A DNA stretch of 64,000 nt from Sphingomonas caseinilytica (lineage in GTDB: Bacteria > Pseudomonadota > Alphaproteobacteria > Sphingomonadales > Sphingomonadaceae), in the NCBI RefSeq assembly GCF_023516455.1, contig NZ_JAMGBA010000003.1, positions 1 to 64,000 on the forward strand. The letters are read 5' to 3'. The notes below the pieces were generated by a model. The model was not told where the DNA came from, searched no databases, and worked only from the letters and a program-made list of their open reading frames with translations. A program made the position numbers and the translations under genes. Positions 36,108 to 44,807 of this stretch are shown piece after piece. Position 1 is the first letter of the stretch. Each line of letters opens with the position of its first letter.

Positions 36108-36138
36108 ATGTCCGCTTTCGACCCATTCCTGCCATTAG
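36108..36138 (+). repeat. Dispersed palindromic repeat
   Basis: ATGTCCGCTTTCGACCCATTCCTGCCATTAG, in the gap between the TetR gene and the peptidase start. A small extra palindrome, GACCCAATGGGTTGGGTC, lies at about 36176-36193. Confidence 0.65.
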
Positions 36139-36209
36139 CGTTGCCAGATTGGGGCGGCAGACTGCCGCTAGCGTGGACCCAATGGGTTGGGTCGATTGAG
36201 TGATGCCCT

Positions 36210-36806
36210 TCAGCCTTGACCCGACACTGGGACGCGGTCGCCACCGATGAGAAGGTCGATCAACTTCTTGACGGATTCGATCAGTTCACTGTCAGTTCGA
36301 TCAACGATCGCCGTATTCGCCATCATGCCGACAGCAAAAATCCTCAGGATCTCTGCCGCCTGGGTGGCATCTTTTGGTGATGGCCCTTCGGACGCTGAAG
36401 CAAGTCGCCGGAGGGCCATGGCAATCGACTGATCGAGGTCCCGCAGATTCGTTTGGAAGGTCGACCGGAGCTCAGGATGGGACAGGCTGTAGGTCCAGGC
36501 TTCCAATTCAAACCTGGAAGCTGAAACGTCTCCGTCGTGTTGAAAAGGCATAAGTCGACCAATCAGCTCATCGACCGTTTCAACCTGCGGAGAACTGCGG
36601 ATTAGCTCGCCCTGCTCTCGTGCAATGGCGAGAATCAGATCGTCCTTGGACTCGAAATAGCCGTAGAAGTTGCCCTTGCTCACACCGGCTTCGGCGCAAA
36701 TTTGATCCACCGACACATTGATCCCATCGCGATTGAAAGCGCAGTGAGCTGCTTTCAATATCTGCATGCGGCGCTTGGCAGCCGTCTCCGGGCGAATTTT
36801 GGGCAT
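36210..36806 (-). CDS. TetR-family transcriptional regulator
   Basis: A 198-residue repressor-type regulator. The N-terminal helix-turn-helix (about 10-55) has AKRRMQILKAAHCAFNRDGI and ICAEAGVSKGNFYGYFESKD, the standard TetR signature. The C-terminal ligand-binding domain is helical with no recognisable ligand. It is divergent from the TonB receptor/hydrolase operon, and a 27-base palindrome (36853-36879) lies in the 96-base gap, so it most probably represses that operon and itself. Confidence 0.9.
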   Translation of the reverse strand: MPKIRPETAAKRRMQILKAAHCAFNRDGINVSVDQICAEAGVSKGNFYGYFESKDDLILAIAREQGELIRSSPQVETVDELIGRLMPFQHDGDVSASRFELEAWTYSLSHPELRSTFQTNLRDLDQSIAMALRRLASASEGPSPKDATQAAEILRIFAVGMMANTAIVDRTDSELIESVKKLIDLLIGGDRVPVSGQG

Positions 36807-36852
36807 CGCCCTATGCTTAGAGGGCCGAGCGTTCCTTGCAATCCGCCGATTG

Positions 36853-36879
36853 ACAAAATGACTAGTTAGTTCATTTTGT
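36853..36879. promoter_or_regulatory. TetR-type operator
   Basis: Perfect 9-base arms ACAAAATGA (36853-36861) and TCATTTTGT (36871-36879) around CTAGTTAGT. The centre also carries the TGACTAGTTAG-type sequence common in TetR operators. It is midway between the TetR gene and the TonB receptor gene. Confidence 0.7.
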
Positions 36880-36902
36880 GATTCTGACAGGGGAGGGATT
36901 GC

Positions 36903-39062
36903 ATGCAGAAGCCAACCGTTTCGTCCGTGGCAAGATTCATGGGGCGGTCGATCTTTTTGGGATCGATGGCAGCTTCGGCAGCATTTGCGCAGGATGCGCC
37001 AGCGACCGCCGAAGTTGAAAATGCCGATATCGTTGTGACCGCCACAAAGAGGGCGGAACCGGTTCGCGACATTTCCGCTTCGGTGACAGCTTTCGACGAG
37101 GCGTCGCTCGAGAACATCGGTGCTCGCAGCTTTGTAGATTATCTGACGCGGACGCCCGGCGTCGTCTTCAACCAGACGGTACCCGGCAACTCCACGGCCA
37201 TCATCCGCGGCGTGGCCACCACCACCGGAATTGCGCAGGCTCAGGGCACGACGGGCTATTTCATCAACGACGTTCCCATGACCGAACCGTTCTACTCGGG
37301 CGGAATACCGGACCTCGATACGTTCGATGTCGATAATGTCGCGGTTCTGCGTGGCCCACAGGGTACGTTGTTCGGATCTGCTTCCCTCGGCGGTGCAATC
37401 AACTACCAGGCCCGCCGGCCCGACCTCAACTCAGTCGACGTACACGTTCGCGGCACTCTTGAGACGGTGGCCCACGGCGACGAAGGCTACTCGGCCAATG
37501 CAATGGTCAATGTGCCGATTGTGAATGACGCGTTGGCAGTGCGGGGTGTGCTTAGCCATCGCAGCATTGCTGGATTTGTCGACAACATCGGAACCGATGA
37601 TGACAATTCAAATCGGACAACCATCAACGGTGGGCGAGTCCAGGTTACGATGAAGCCAGCGGATGGCACAGACCTGAATTATCTCTTCCTGCGTCAGGTC
37701 GAAAAGACGCGTGATGCCGGGGGCGTCGAGCCTGAACTGGGCACCTTCGAAAAGAGCACGCTAATCGCGGAGCCGTTCCGCTACGAAACCAACATTCACA
37801 ACCTGAGGCTCGACCAGGACCTTGGGTTTGCGACGCTCATCGCAACTGCAACCCATCGGAAGAAGGAATTCTCGGGAACGCAGGATTTCTCTACCTTTGC
37901 CGGCGGTGCCCTATTGGACTTTGCACCAATCGCGTTTCTTGAGCCCGGAAAGATCAAAGGCGACTCGTTTGAAGTGCGCCTCGCATCACCCGTGGGAGAG
38001 CGGTTCGAGTATATTGTCGGCCTGTTCCACGATCGAACCTCTGAAAAGATCAGCAATGTGCTCGATGCTCCAGCTGCGGCCGGCGTCTTCGGGTCTTCTG
38101 TGCTGCTGGAAGCGCTGGTCGACATTGATGCAAAAGAAAGCGCCGTGTTCGGCGAAGGCAGTTTCCGGGTCTCGGATGCGTTCAAGATCACGGCTGGCGG
38201 ACGATTGTTCCACACGGAGCTGGACTCCACCACCACCACTGGAGCTGGCCCATTCACCGGGCCGGTAACGACCGTTGAAGAGGGCGGTTCAAGCGAAACC
38301 GGATTTTCACCCAAGCTCGCGCTGACCTGGACGCCAAACGATGATGTGATGGTCTATGGCCTTGTATCGAAGGGCTTCCGCTTTGGTGGACCCAACATCG
38401 CCAACGACCCAGTCTTTGAAATTCCGAGCCAGTTCGATTCCGACTCTCTCTGGAATTATGAGCTTGGAACCCGCCTTACCCTGGCAGATGGCAAGCTCCT
38501 CCTGGACGGCACAATCTACTGGGTGAACTGGTCGGACATCCAGGTCACGCAAAGAAGCCCGAGCGGGTTCACCTACACGGCAAATGCCGGCAAGGCTCGG
38601 AATCGGGGTTTCGAAGCCGGGCTAACTTGGCGGCCGATCCGCGATCTCACAGTGCAAAGCTCTGTCACCTATCTAGATGGTGAACTGAGGCGCGATTTCG
38701 TCACCGGCGCCGTCGTCATCCCGGAGGGAACCACTCTTCCTGGAGCTTCCAAATGGCAGACCGCGACTTCCATTTCGTACAATGCCCGCCAAGCCAAATA
38801 CGCACCACTCTTGTCGCTGAGCCATCGCTACGTCTCAAAGGCGCCGGGCGAACTTACTCCATCGCCTCAGACGCAGGGCGGGTATAATCTGTTTGATGCG
38901 CGAGCTGGTGCGACACTTGGCCATTTCGAGGCCACCCTGTTCCTTGAAAATATCGGAGACGTTCGTGGCATCTCGCAAGCCACCTTGGGTCTCGTGCGTG
39001 GGCCGATCGACTATTACGTCCGGCCGCGCACCTTCGGTCTGACGCTGGATTATCGCCTCTAA
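36903..39062 (+). CDS. TonB-dependent receptor controlled by a TetR regulator
   Basis: A 719-residue outer-membrane receptor with a signal peptide (ending AAFAQDAP, about 31), the TonB box ADIVVTATKR (about 44-53), a plug (SFVDYLTRTPGVVFNQ, AIIRGVATTTG, VLRGPQGTLFGSASLGGAINY) and a barrel ending in FGLTLDYRL, the proper terminal-strand pattern. This class of sphingomonad receptor (FecA/FyuA-like) often takes up plant or xenobiotic compounds. It overlaps the hydrolase gene by one base (TAATG), so uptake and hydrolysis are coupled. The ATG follows GGGGAGGGATTGC. Confidence 0.9.
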   Translation: MQKPTVSSVARFMGRSIFLGSMAASAAFAQDAPATAEVENADIVVTATKRAEPVRDISASVTAFDEASLENIGARSFVDYLTRTPGVVFNQTVPGNSTAIIRGVATTTGIAQAQGTTGYFINDVPMTEPFYSGGIPDLDTFDVDNVAVLRGPQGTLFGSASLGGAINYQARRPDLNSVDVHVRGTLETVAHGDEGYSANAMVNVPIVNDALAVRGVLSHRSIAGFVDNIGTDDDNSNRTTINGGRVQVTMKPADGTDLNYLFLRQVEKTRDAGGVEPELGTFEKSTLIAEPFRYETNIHNLRLDQDLGFATLIATATHRKKEFSGTQDFSTFAGGALLDFAPIAFLEPGKIKGDSFEVRLASPVGERFEYIVGLFHDRTSEKISNVLDAPAAAGVFGSSVLLEALVDIDAKESAVFGEGSFRVSDAFKITAGGRLFHTELDSTTTTGAGPFTGPVTTVEEGGSSETGFSPKLALTWTPNDDVMVYGLVSKGFRFGGPNIANDPVFEIPSQFDSDSLWNYELGTRLTLADGKLLLDGTIYWVNWSDIQVTQRSPSGFTYTANAGKARNRGFEAGLTWRPIRDLTVQSSVTYLDGELRRDFVTGAVVIPEGTTLPGASKWQTATSISYNARQAKYAPLLSLSHRYVSKAPGELTPSPQTQGGYNLFDARAGATLGHFEATLFLENIGDVRGISQATLGLVRGPIDYYVRPRTFGLTLDYRL

Positions 39063-40081
39063 TGAGAAGCGCGGTAATAGCCGCATTCGCGGCACTGCTT
39101 TTTGCTGCGCCGGCTTCTGCAAAGGACACCGCCTGCACGTCCGCAGCGATCGGCGGCGACAGCTACTGCCAGCTGAAGTCCGTCCGGCTTCACTACATCG
39201 ACCATGGCGGTCAGGGTCCGGTCGTGATCTTGTTGGCGGGCTTGGGAAGCTCGGCCCATGTCTTCGATGAATTCGGACCGCTGCTGCGACAGGGGCACCG
39301 TGTTATCGCCGTCACGCGTCGTGGCTATGGCCAATCCAGCGATGCATCGAATGGTGACTATTCGAACGGGGCCTTAGTCGGCGACCTGCTCGAACTGATG
39401 GATCACCTGGGGATCCAGCGAGCCTCATTCGTTGGCCACAGCCTTGCCGGCGGCGAGCTAGCGACGCTTGGATCAAAGCACCCTGAGCGCGTCGATCGCT
39501 TGGTCTACATCGACGCCGCCTATGATCGTTCGGAAGTGCCATCGTTGATGGCTGCCCTGCCTCCGTCAGCATCGCCTTCGCCAACCGCACTCGCCACCGT
39601 CGCTTCATTTGCCGAATGGCGTCAGCAGGCGCTCGGAGTTCGCAGTAAGGCGGTCGTTGCTGATGTCGCTGCAACCATGCAGCAGGGACCCAAGAGCGTC
39701 GCTCCGAGGACGGATCAGAAAACAGCGGGTGCGGCTTTGGCCGGAGATATTGCCGCCAAGGCCAAGTGGGAGGAGATCGCCGCCCCTTCGCTTGCCTTCT
39801 ACACTTCCAAGGACGTGGCAGAGCAGGTTCCACCCGAAGCGAGCGCCGAACAGCGGCAGGCGTTCATCGATTACTCTGTAAAGGCACTGCGACCGTGGAT
39901 GCTTCGCCAGCAAGCCGAATTCCTGTCACGCCGGCAGTGCGGAGCGGCGTTGGAAGTGCCTCGGAGCACACATCACCTATTTCTCGAGCGCCCCGCATGG
40001 TTGGCAGCAAACATCCTGGCATTTCTTGCCAGCACCAAGCCATGCGAAAGCGTTTTCAAAACTGTTGATCCGGTGCGCTAG
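39062..40081 (+). CDS. Exported alpha/beta hydrolase
   Basis: A 339-residue hydrolase with a signal peptide (ending APASAKD, about 20). The nucleophile elbow is GHSLAGGE, the oxyanion segment VILLAGLGSSAHVFDEFG, the acid probably in the YTSKD region and the late His in RSTHHLFLERPAW. It would cleave an ester, lactone or amide in the periplasm. It is coupled to the upstream TonB receptor (TAATG overlap) and is probably induced with it through the TetR regulator. Two cysteine pairs are consistent with export. Substrate unknown. Confidence 0.85.
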   Translation: MRSAVIAAFAALLFAAPASAKDTACTSAAIGGDSYCQLKSVRLHYIDHGGQGPVVILLAGLGSSAHVFDEFGPLLRQGHRVIAVTRRGYGQSSDASNGDYSNGALVGDLLELMDHLGIQRASFVGHSLAGGELATLGSKHPERVDRLVYIDAAYDRSEVPSLMAALPPSASPSPTALATVASFAEWRQQALGVRSKAVVADVAATMQQGPKSVAPRTDQKTAGAALAGDIAAKAKWEEIAAPSLAFYTSKDVAEQVPPEASAEQRQAFIDYSVKALRPWMLRQQAEFLSRRQCGAALEVPRSTHHLFLERPAWLAANILAFLASTKPCESVFKTVDPVR

Positions 40082-40096
40082 CCGCCGCCTTTCTAG

Positions 40097-40124
40097 TGGC
40101 AGCTTTCCACCCACTGCGGTCATT
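40097..40124 (+). repeat. Dispersed palindromic repeat
   Basis: TGGCAGCTTTCCACCCACTGCGGTCATT, 15 bases after the hydrolase stop codon. Confidence 0.65.
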
Positions 40125-40231
40125 GGGGATTGCCGGGATGCAGGTGGCGTTTCAGCAAAAGCTCACATCTTGCTCATGACGTTGCCTTGCCGCTCATGCA
40201 CGATGTGTCCTCAACAACCGGAGACGCACGG

Positions 40232-40642
40232 ATGTGGGGCAAGTCGGCGCGAATCGCCTATCGCCTAGGTGTCGGAGCAGCGCTGGCGGCTTCCATCCTG
40301 CAGGTCTGGATGAACCTTGCGGTGGGCATCGTCGGCAGCAACGACAATCCGGTCAACCAGGGCTTCTTCGGCGTCGTCGCGACAGCGGCGGCGTGCGCCT
40401 TCGTCGCCCAACTCCGGCCCGACGGCATGGCGCGTGCCATGTTTGCGGTCGCCGGCGTGCAGCTGCTGTTGGCCATAGCCGTAGCCACCGCGCCCTCGAC
40501 CGCGTCGGATCCGATGGGTGCAACAGGTGTCCTGAAGCTAAGCGGCTTCTTCGTGCTGCTCTGGCTGATCGCCGCCGCCCTCTTCCACCGAAGCGCGCGG
40601 TCGGAGGCGGCAAGTGCGGACCTTTTGCGCGAACTGCCCTAA
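40232..40642 (+). CDS. Small four-helix inner-membrane protein
   Basis: A 136-residue hydrophobic protein with about four transmembrane helices (VGAALAASILQVWMNLAVGI, GVVATAAACAFVA, AMFAVAGVQLLLAIAVA, LSGFFVLLWLIAAALF). The second ATG at 40232 (after CCGGAGACGCACGG) is preferred; an in-frame ATG at 40196 would add 12 residues. Family not recognised. Its stop overlaps the start of a dispersed repeat. Confidence 0.6.
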   Translation: MWGKSARIAYRLGVGAALAASILQVWMNLAVGIVGSNDNPVNQGFFGVVATAAACAFVAQLRPDGMARAMFAVAGVQLLLAIAVATAPSTASDPMGATGVLKLSGFFVLLWLIAAALFHRSARSEAASADLLRELP

Positions 40643-40669
40643 TGGCTGCTTTCCACCCATTCCGGCCAT
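40642..40669 (+). repeat. Dispersed palindromic repeat overlapping a stop codon
   Basis: ATGGCTGC, spacer TTTCCACCCATT, CCGGCCAT. Its first base is the last base of the TAA stop of the preceding gene. Confidence 0.65.
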
Positions 40670-40817
40670 CGGACAGGAACAAGCGGACGCCAGCAAAATC
40701 CCGCTGTTGGACCGTTCGGGAGTAGTTCCGAAATTCTTTTTGGAGCGTTCAAAGGATTTGCCGGGCTGTCGCGTCTTAGGATCGGGCGGCAGCTATTCGC
40801 CTGCGGAGGAGTTTCCC

Positions 40818-41603
40818 ATGAACATTCGGAAGTATTGCGTAATATTTGCCGCAGCGGCCGCGATTGGCCACGCTTCGCTGGCCTTGGCCCAACAGGCTCC
40901 GACAGCCAGCATTTCGGAAATGGCGAGCACGCCGTTGGTTCGCGTGAACATCGGGGAATCGTTGAGAACTCCTCCAGACGAGGCGAGCATGACGGTTGGC
41001 ACGCAGGCCAAAGCGTCGACGGCAACCGAAGCGGTCGCGGCCAATAAGGTAAAGACTGAAAAGCTACTTGCGACCATTCGCGCTGCAGGCATTCGCGAGC
41101 GCGACATCCAGACTCAGGGCATTCAATTGCAACCGGACTATCGCTGGGACAACGAACCCGGTGGGCGTGGACGGCAGACTCTGATCGGTTACGTCGCGAG
41201 CAATTCGGTGCAGATCAAAACGCGCAACATCGACACGCTAACGTCCTTACTTGATGCGCTCACGACGGCCGGGGCCGATACTGTCTACGGACCAAATTTC
41301 GCAATTGCCGATCCCGGTCCGCTGCGTCGTGAGGCCCGTGTTCGTGCCATGGCGCGGGGCCAGGCAGAGGCGTTGGAATATGCACGCAACAACGATTACT
41401 CCAGCGTTCGGCTTCTGTCGGTCGAGGAAGGTGTTTCCTATCGAGGTATCGAAGTGATTGTCACCGGATCGCGGGTAAGCAACGCCTCGGCGCCTCCACC
41501 GCCGCCTCCACCGCCAGCACCTGAGCGCGATGGCGGCATTGTGGCTCCAGGTCAGTTGGAAACCGGCGTAACCCTAAACCTGCTCTACCGGATGGAACGC
41601 TAG
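40818..41603 (+). CDS. SIMPL/DUF541-domain periplasmic protein
   Basis: A 261-residue exported protein. The signal peptide ends at about ASLALAQQ (residue 25). The DUF541 (SIMPL) domain runs from about 40 to 215: VNIGESLRTPPDEASMTVGT, KVKTEKLLATIRAAGIRERD, IQTQGIQLQPDYRW, GYVASNSVQIKTRNID and ALEYARNNDY. A run of eight prolines (about 226-233) links to a short C-terminal segment. The family includes the oxidative-stress protein YggE; its function is not fully known. Good ribosome site GGAGGAGTTTCCC before ATG 40818. Confidence 0.87.
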   Translation: MNIRKYCVIFAAAAAIGHASLALAQQAPTASISEMASTPLVRVNIGESLRTPPDEASMTVGTQAKASTATEAVAANKVKTEKLLATIRAAGIRERDIQTQGIQLQPDYRWDNEPGGRGRQTLIGYVASNSVQIKTRNIDTLTSLLDALTTAGADTVYGPNFAIADPGPLRREARVRAMARGQAEALEYARNNDYSSVRLLSVEEGVSYRGIEVIVTGSRVSNASAPPPPPPPPAPERDGGIVAPGQLETGVTLNLLYRMER

Positions 41604-41637
41604 GGCCGCGTGGTTGGTGAATTGATCTTGCGCCGAC

Positions 41638-41667
41638 ATTGTCCGCTATGGGTGGAAAGCGGACATT
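41638..41667 (-). repeat. Dispersed palindromic repeat
   Basis: Arms TGTCCGC / GCGGACA around TATGGGTGGAAA, which reads as the reverse orientation of the copy at 10018. It lies 35 bases after the SIMPL stop. Confidence 0.75.
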
Positions 41668-41800
41668 GCACTTCGCATTGATTCAGAATCTTTCAACAAC
41701 TTGGCTTCCAGGATGCTCGAATGGAAAGTCCAGAGCCAAAAGAGGCCAATCAGGTCCGCTAGTTGCTGAGCGTCCAGTCTAAGTAGGAAACGGGCATCTC

Positions 41801-43558
41801 TTAGCTCCTGTCCGTCTCCATGTGCAGCCGATGTTTCGCTGCGGCGAGCATTTCCCGGAAGCGAGGAACATCGCGGATCGGATCGAAGTCTGGATCGGCG
41901 TCGAGGTGCCGCAGCTGCATCTTGCTGTCCACCCTGTCGAAATACGGGCCGAGAATTTCCAGGGCCGCCTCGCGATCTTCTATTGCGGTCACGAAGGCGC
42001 AGGCGAGGTTGTACCTCATCGCCTGATTGTCGGGATCTACGAGTAGAGCTCGTCGCGCCCAGTCGCGCGCGCGGTCACGCTCACCAAGATATGCCAGCGC
42101 GCTGCTCCCCCACGCCAGCTCCACGGCGTGCGACGGGTCATAAGCGATAGCACGCTCCGCGCGCCGAACGCACATGCTGGCTGCCTCTCGGAGCTTCTCG
42201 TCGTTTCCAAGCGCTTGGTAGCAGCTCATTAGCATGCCAGCGCTCGACGTATCGGTTTCCATCATCGATGCCGCCTTTTCGAAGAACGGAATCGCTTCGC
42301 TGTGACGGCCGTGCCGGTACAAGAATGCCGCCATTTCGCGATTGGCTTCCCAGGATTCAGGTGCAAGCTCGAGTGCTGAGCGGATGTGCCGCTCCGCTTC
42401 CCTGGATAGCCCTTCGTCCTCGAGATACCGGCCTTTGACGCAATGCGCCTCTGGTAAGTTGGGATTGAGCGCAAGCGCGCGCTCCGCCGCCGGCAAGGCG
42501 TCATCCTCGGTACCATGCCAAAATCTAAGGAGCGCCTGGGCCAATGCCATCAGCGCCCACGCCTGGGCGTAGTTCGGATCCAGCGTTGTTGCCTCACGGC
42601 ATAGCCGGACGATCAACCGGTGGCGCGCAGGGTCAGTGAACCCTCCGGTAACCCACTGCTGTCTCGCCATAAGATAAAGGCTGTAGGCGTCGACGTTTGC
42701 CGTCCCACGATCTTCGATCGCCTCTCTTTCCTGTGGAAGGAGCCGAAGCTGCAGCGCGTCGACAATCGCCTTGGACATTTCGTCCTGAATTTCGAAAACG
42801 TCGGTAAGGTCCCGGTCGAAGCGATCGGCCCACAGATGCTTGCCCGTCAACCCATCGATCAGCTGGGCATTAATTCGAATACGATTGCCCGCCTTGCGCA
42901 CGCTGCCTTCAAGGACGTGAGTGACCTTGAGCAACTTGGCCACCTCCTTTACATCCGGATTTTGACCCTTGAAGCCGAACGCCGTGTTGCGCGCGACGAC
43001 ATCGAGCGCGGAAATTTTCGACAAGTCCGTCGTGATGTCCTCGCTGATCCCGTCGCTGAAATATTCCTGCTCGGGATCGCCGCTCATGTTAGAGAAGGGC
43101 AGAACGCAAATCGACAATTTGGACTGCGCCATTCCCACAGCAGGCTGGGTGGAAAGTCCGGCATGCTCGGTTACGCAGATGCGTCCGATCGCATCCAATA
43201 CTCTGTCGAGCTCTGCCGGACGGCCATTACCGTTCCAGAAGCCCAAGTCGATCGAATGAAACTGACGAAAGCCGAGTGGCGGCTTGGCAGATCGGATCGC
43301 GACGGGAACCAGACGGTCGGAGTCACGACCCTCCGCCGCTTCGTCCTGGACCCAGGCTGACTCAACCGACGCTGCGGACCAGAGCACGACGACCGCTTCC
43401 GCATTCTTCAGGGCGCGGTCTATTTCCTTTGCAAAACGCGAGCCGCCATGAAGGCGGTCATCCCACCAGACGTCATGGCCGGCTTGGGCAATGAGATCCG
43501 CGAGCCGCCTTGCTGCATCCGCGTCATCTCGAGCATAGCTCAAAAAGATCCGTGACAC
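41801..43558 (-). CDS. TIR-domain protein with TolB-like/FlgO-like domain and TPR repeats
   Basis: A 585-residue soluble protein starting at GTG 43558 after CGGGAGGAACC. Residues 1 to about 125 are a TIR domain (IFLSYARDDADAARRLADLI, VWWDD, AEAVVVLWSAASVESAWVQDE, with the conserved Glu after the SAW motif). Residues about 150-265 are the TolB-N/CadC-like module found next to cyclase or TPR domains (VLPFSNMSGDPEQEYFSDGI, EVAKLLKVTHVLEGSVRKAG, LWADRFDRDLTDVFEIQDEM). Residues about 300-575 form TPR repeats. Such TIR-TPR proteins occur both as regulators and as possible immune sensors; no effector partner is adjacent. Convergent to the SIMPL gene. Confidence 0.83.
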   Translation of the reverse strand: MSRIFLSYARDDADAARRLADLIAQAGHDVWWDDRLHGGSRFAKEIDRALKNAEAVVVLWSAASVESAWVQDEAAEGRDSDRLVPVAIRSAKPPLGFRQFHSIDLGFWNGNGRPAELDRVLDAIGRICVTEHAGLSTQPAVGMAQSKLSICVLPFSNMSGDPEQEYFSDGISEDITTDLSKISALDVVARNTAFGFKGQNPDVKEVAKLLKVTHVLEGSVRKAGNRIRINAQLIDGLTGKHLWADRFDRDLTDVFEIQDEMSKAIVDALQLRLLPQEREAIEDRGTANVDAYSLYLMARQQWVTGGFTDPARHRLIVRLCREATTLDPNYAQAWALMALAQALLRFWHGTEDDALPAAERALALNPNLPEAHCVKGRYLEDEGLSREAERHIRSALELAPESWEANREMAAFLYRHGRHSEAIPFFEKAASMMETDTSSAGMLMSCYQALGNDEKLREAASMCVRRAERAIAYDPSHAVELAWGSSALAYLGERDRARDWARRALLVDPDNQAMRYNLACAFVTAIEDREAALEILGPYFDRVDSKMQLRHLDADPDFDPIRDVPRFREMLAAAKHRLHMETDRS

Positions 43559-43658
43559 GGTTCCTCCCGCTCGGCTGATGTAGTTTGCGCTGATCGACCG
43601 CGACGTTCAAGCGGGACGACAAGAATGAAACTGACTACCGGTGCTTGCGCCTAGCTGC

Positions 43659-44642
43659 CTAATTTGCGGGGGCGGCCGGACTGGATTGATAATCGGGCGA
43701 TCGGCCATTCATTGTAGTGAAGTTCTGCAAGGCCGATTTGGCACGCTCGCGGTCGATCACCAGCGCCGCTGTCTGTGTAATCAGGTTCACCAGCATGAGG
43801 TCGCGGGCGGTCGGTTCGCGCGGCTCGCGATGATACATGCCGAAAGTGCCTAAGACCTTGCGTCCGCACGTAAGGATGGGGATCGACCAGCAAGCGCGAA
43901 GACCGTACGCAAGCGGTAGGTGCTTGAAATCCGCCCAGAGCGGGTCTGTTTCGATGTCGGAAACGAATACGGCCGCACCGAGATATGCCGCGGTGCCGCA
44001 CGAACCCCTGCAGTCGCCGATCGCCGCACCGTCTAATATGGCGCTGTATTCGGGAGGCAGACTGGGTGCTGCGCCGACGCGCAGGTGCACTTCGTCTGGG
44101 TCCAGCAGCAGGATAGAGCCAAGAACGCCTGTGCACGAGGTCGATTCGACCATGCGAATGAGCTCAGAAAGTGTCGATTCGAGCGGAGCGTCGGCAATCG
44201 CCAATTCCAAGACTTTATTGTGCGCCATTCGAAGCGTGTCGTTCCGCGGATCCTCGGTAAAATTGCTTCCGTGGATGAAAATGCTTGGTGCCTGACCCTC
44301 TGACGAGGCCAATGGCTGGAAAACAAAGTCAACCAACACCCTTTCTGTCGATCCGTCCGCTCGCTCTACAGTGAACGACATGCCGTGGCCGACGAATGCC
44401 TGGCCCGAGCGCGCGACTCCGTCGAGAATCTTGTCGATGCCCTGCTGTTCATAGTCCGGAAGAGCATCGGCGAGGCTTTTGCCAACTTGGGCGCGTTTCC
44501 CGACAAGATCGATGAACGCATTATTGGCGGATACGATCTTGTGATCGATGCCTTCGAGCACAGCCATTAACGATGGCGATCGCTGGAACAGCAGTTCCAG
44601 CCCTTGCTGCCCGGCGCGACCTGCGGACATTTCGACCAACAT
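43659..44642 (-). CDS. PAS-GAF sensory protein without output domain
   Basis: A 327-residue protein. A PAS domain (about 15-135; LFQRSPSLMAVLEGIDHKIVSANNAF) is followed by a GAF domain (about 160-310; LGSILLLDPDEVHLRVGAAP, SCGTAAYLGAAVFVSDIETD, ACWSIPILTCGRKVLGTFGM) and a short tail. There is no kinase, cyclase or helix-turn-helix domain, so it is either a partner protein or a truncated kinase. The start is uncertain: ATG 44642 is used here; GTG 44678 and ATG 44630 are also possible and none has a strong ribosome site. The GAF has the SCG and SIPIL motifs typical of bacterial GAF sensors. Confidence 0.75.
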   Translation of the reverse strand: MLVEMSAGRAGQQGLELLFQRSPSLMAVLEGIDHKIVSANNAFIDLVGKRAQVGKSLADALPDYEQQGIDKILDGVARSGQAFVGHGMSFTVERADGSTERVLVDFVFQPLASSEGQAPSIFIHGSNFTEDPRNDTLRMAHNKVLELAIADAPLESTLSELIRMVESTSCTGVLGSILLLDPDEVHLRVGAAPSLPPEYSAILDGAAIGDCRGSCGTAAYLGAAVFVSDIETDPLWADFKHLPLAYGLRACWSIPILTCGRKVLGTFGMYHREPREPTARDLMLVNLITQTAALVIDRERAKSALQNFTTMNGRSPDYQSSPAAPAN

Positions 44643-44710
44643 AAAGTCGTTAATACAACAATGCCGCTCCCCCGTCACATCCGATTGGTTTTGCGCCGGA
44701 CACCCTAAAG

Positions 44711-44736
44711 ACTGCAGAGGGTGGAAAGCGGCTGCT
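44711..44736 (-). repeat. Dispersed palindromic repeat, degenerate
   Basis: ACTGCAGAGGGTGGAAAGCGGCTGCT keeps the GGGTGGAAAGCGG core in reverse orientation, upstream of the DUF6090-like gene at 44808. Confidence 0.5.
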
Positions 44737-44807
44737 CAGCAACATCAGACTGGAGACCGGTCTTTTCTAGTTCCTGCTCGCTGCTACAATCGAGCATGGG
44801 GGGACCG

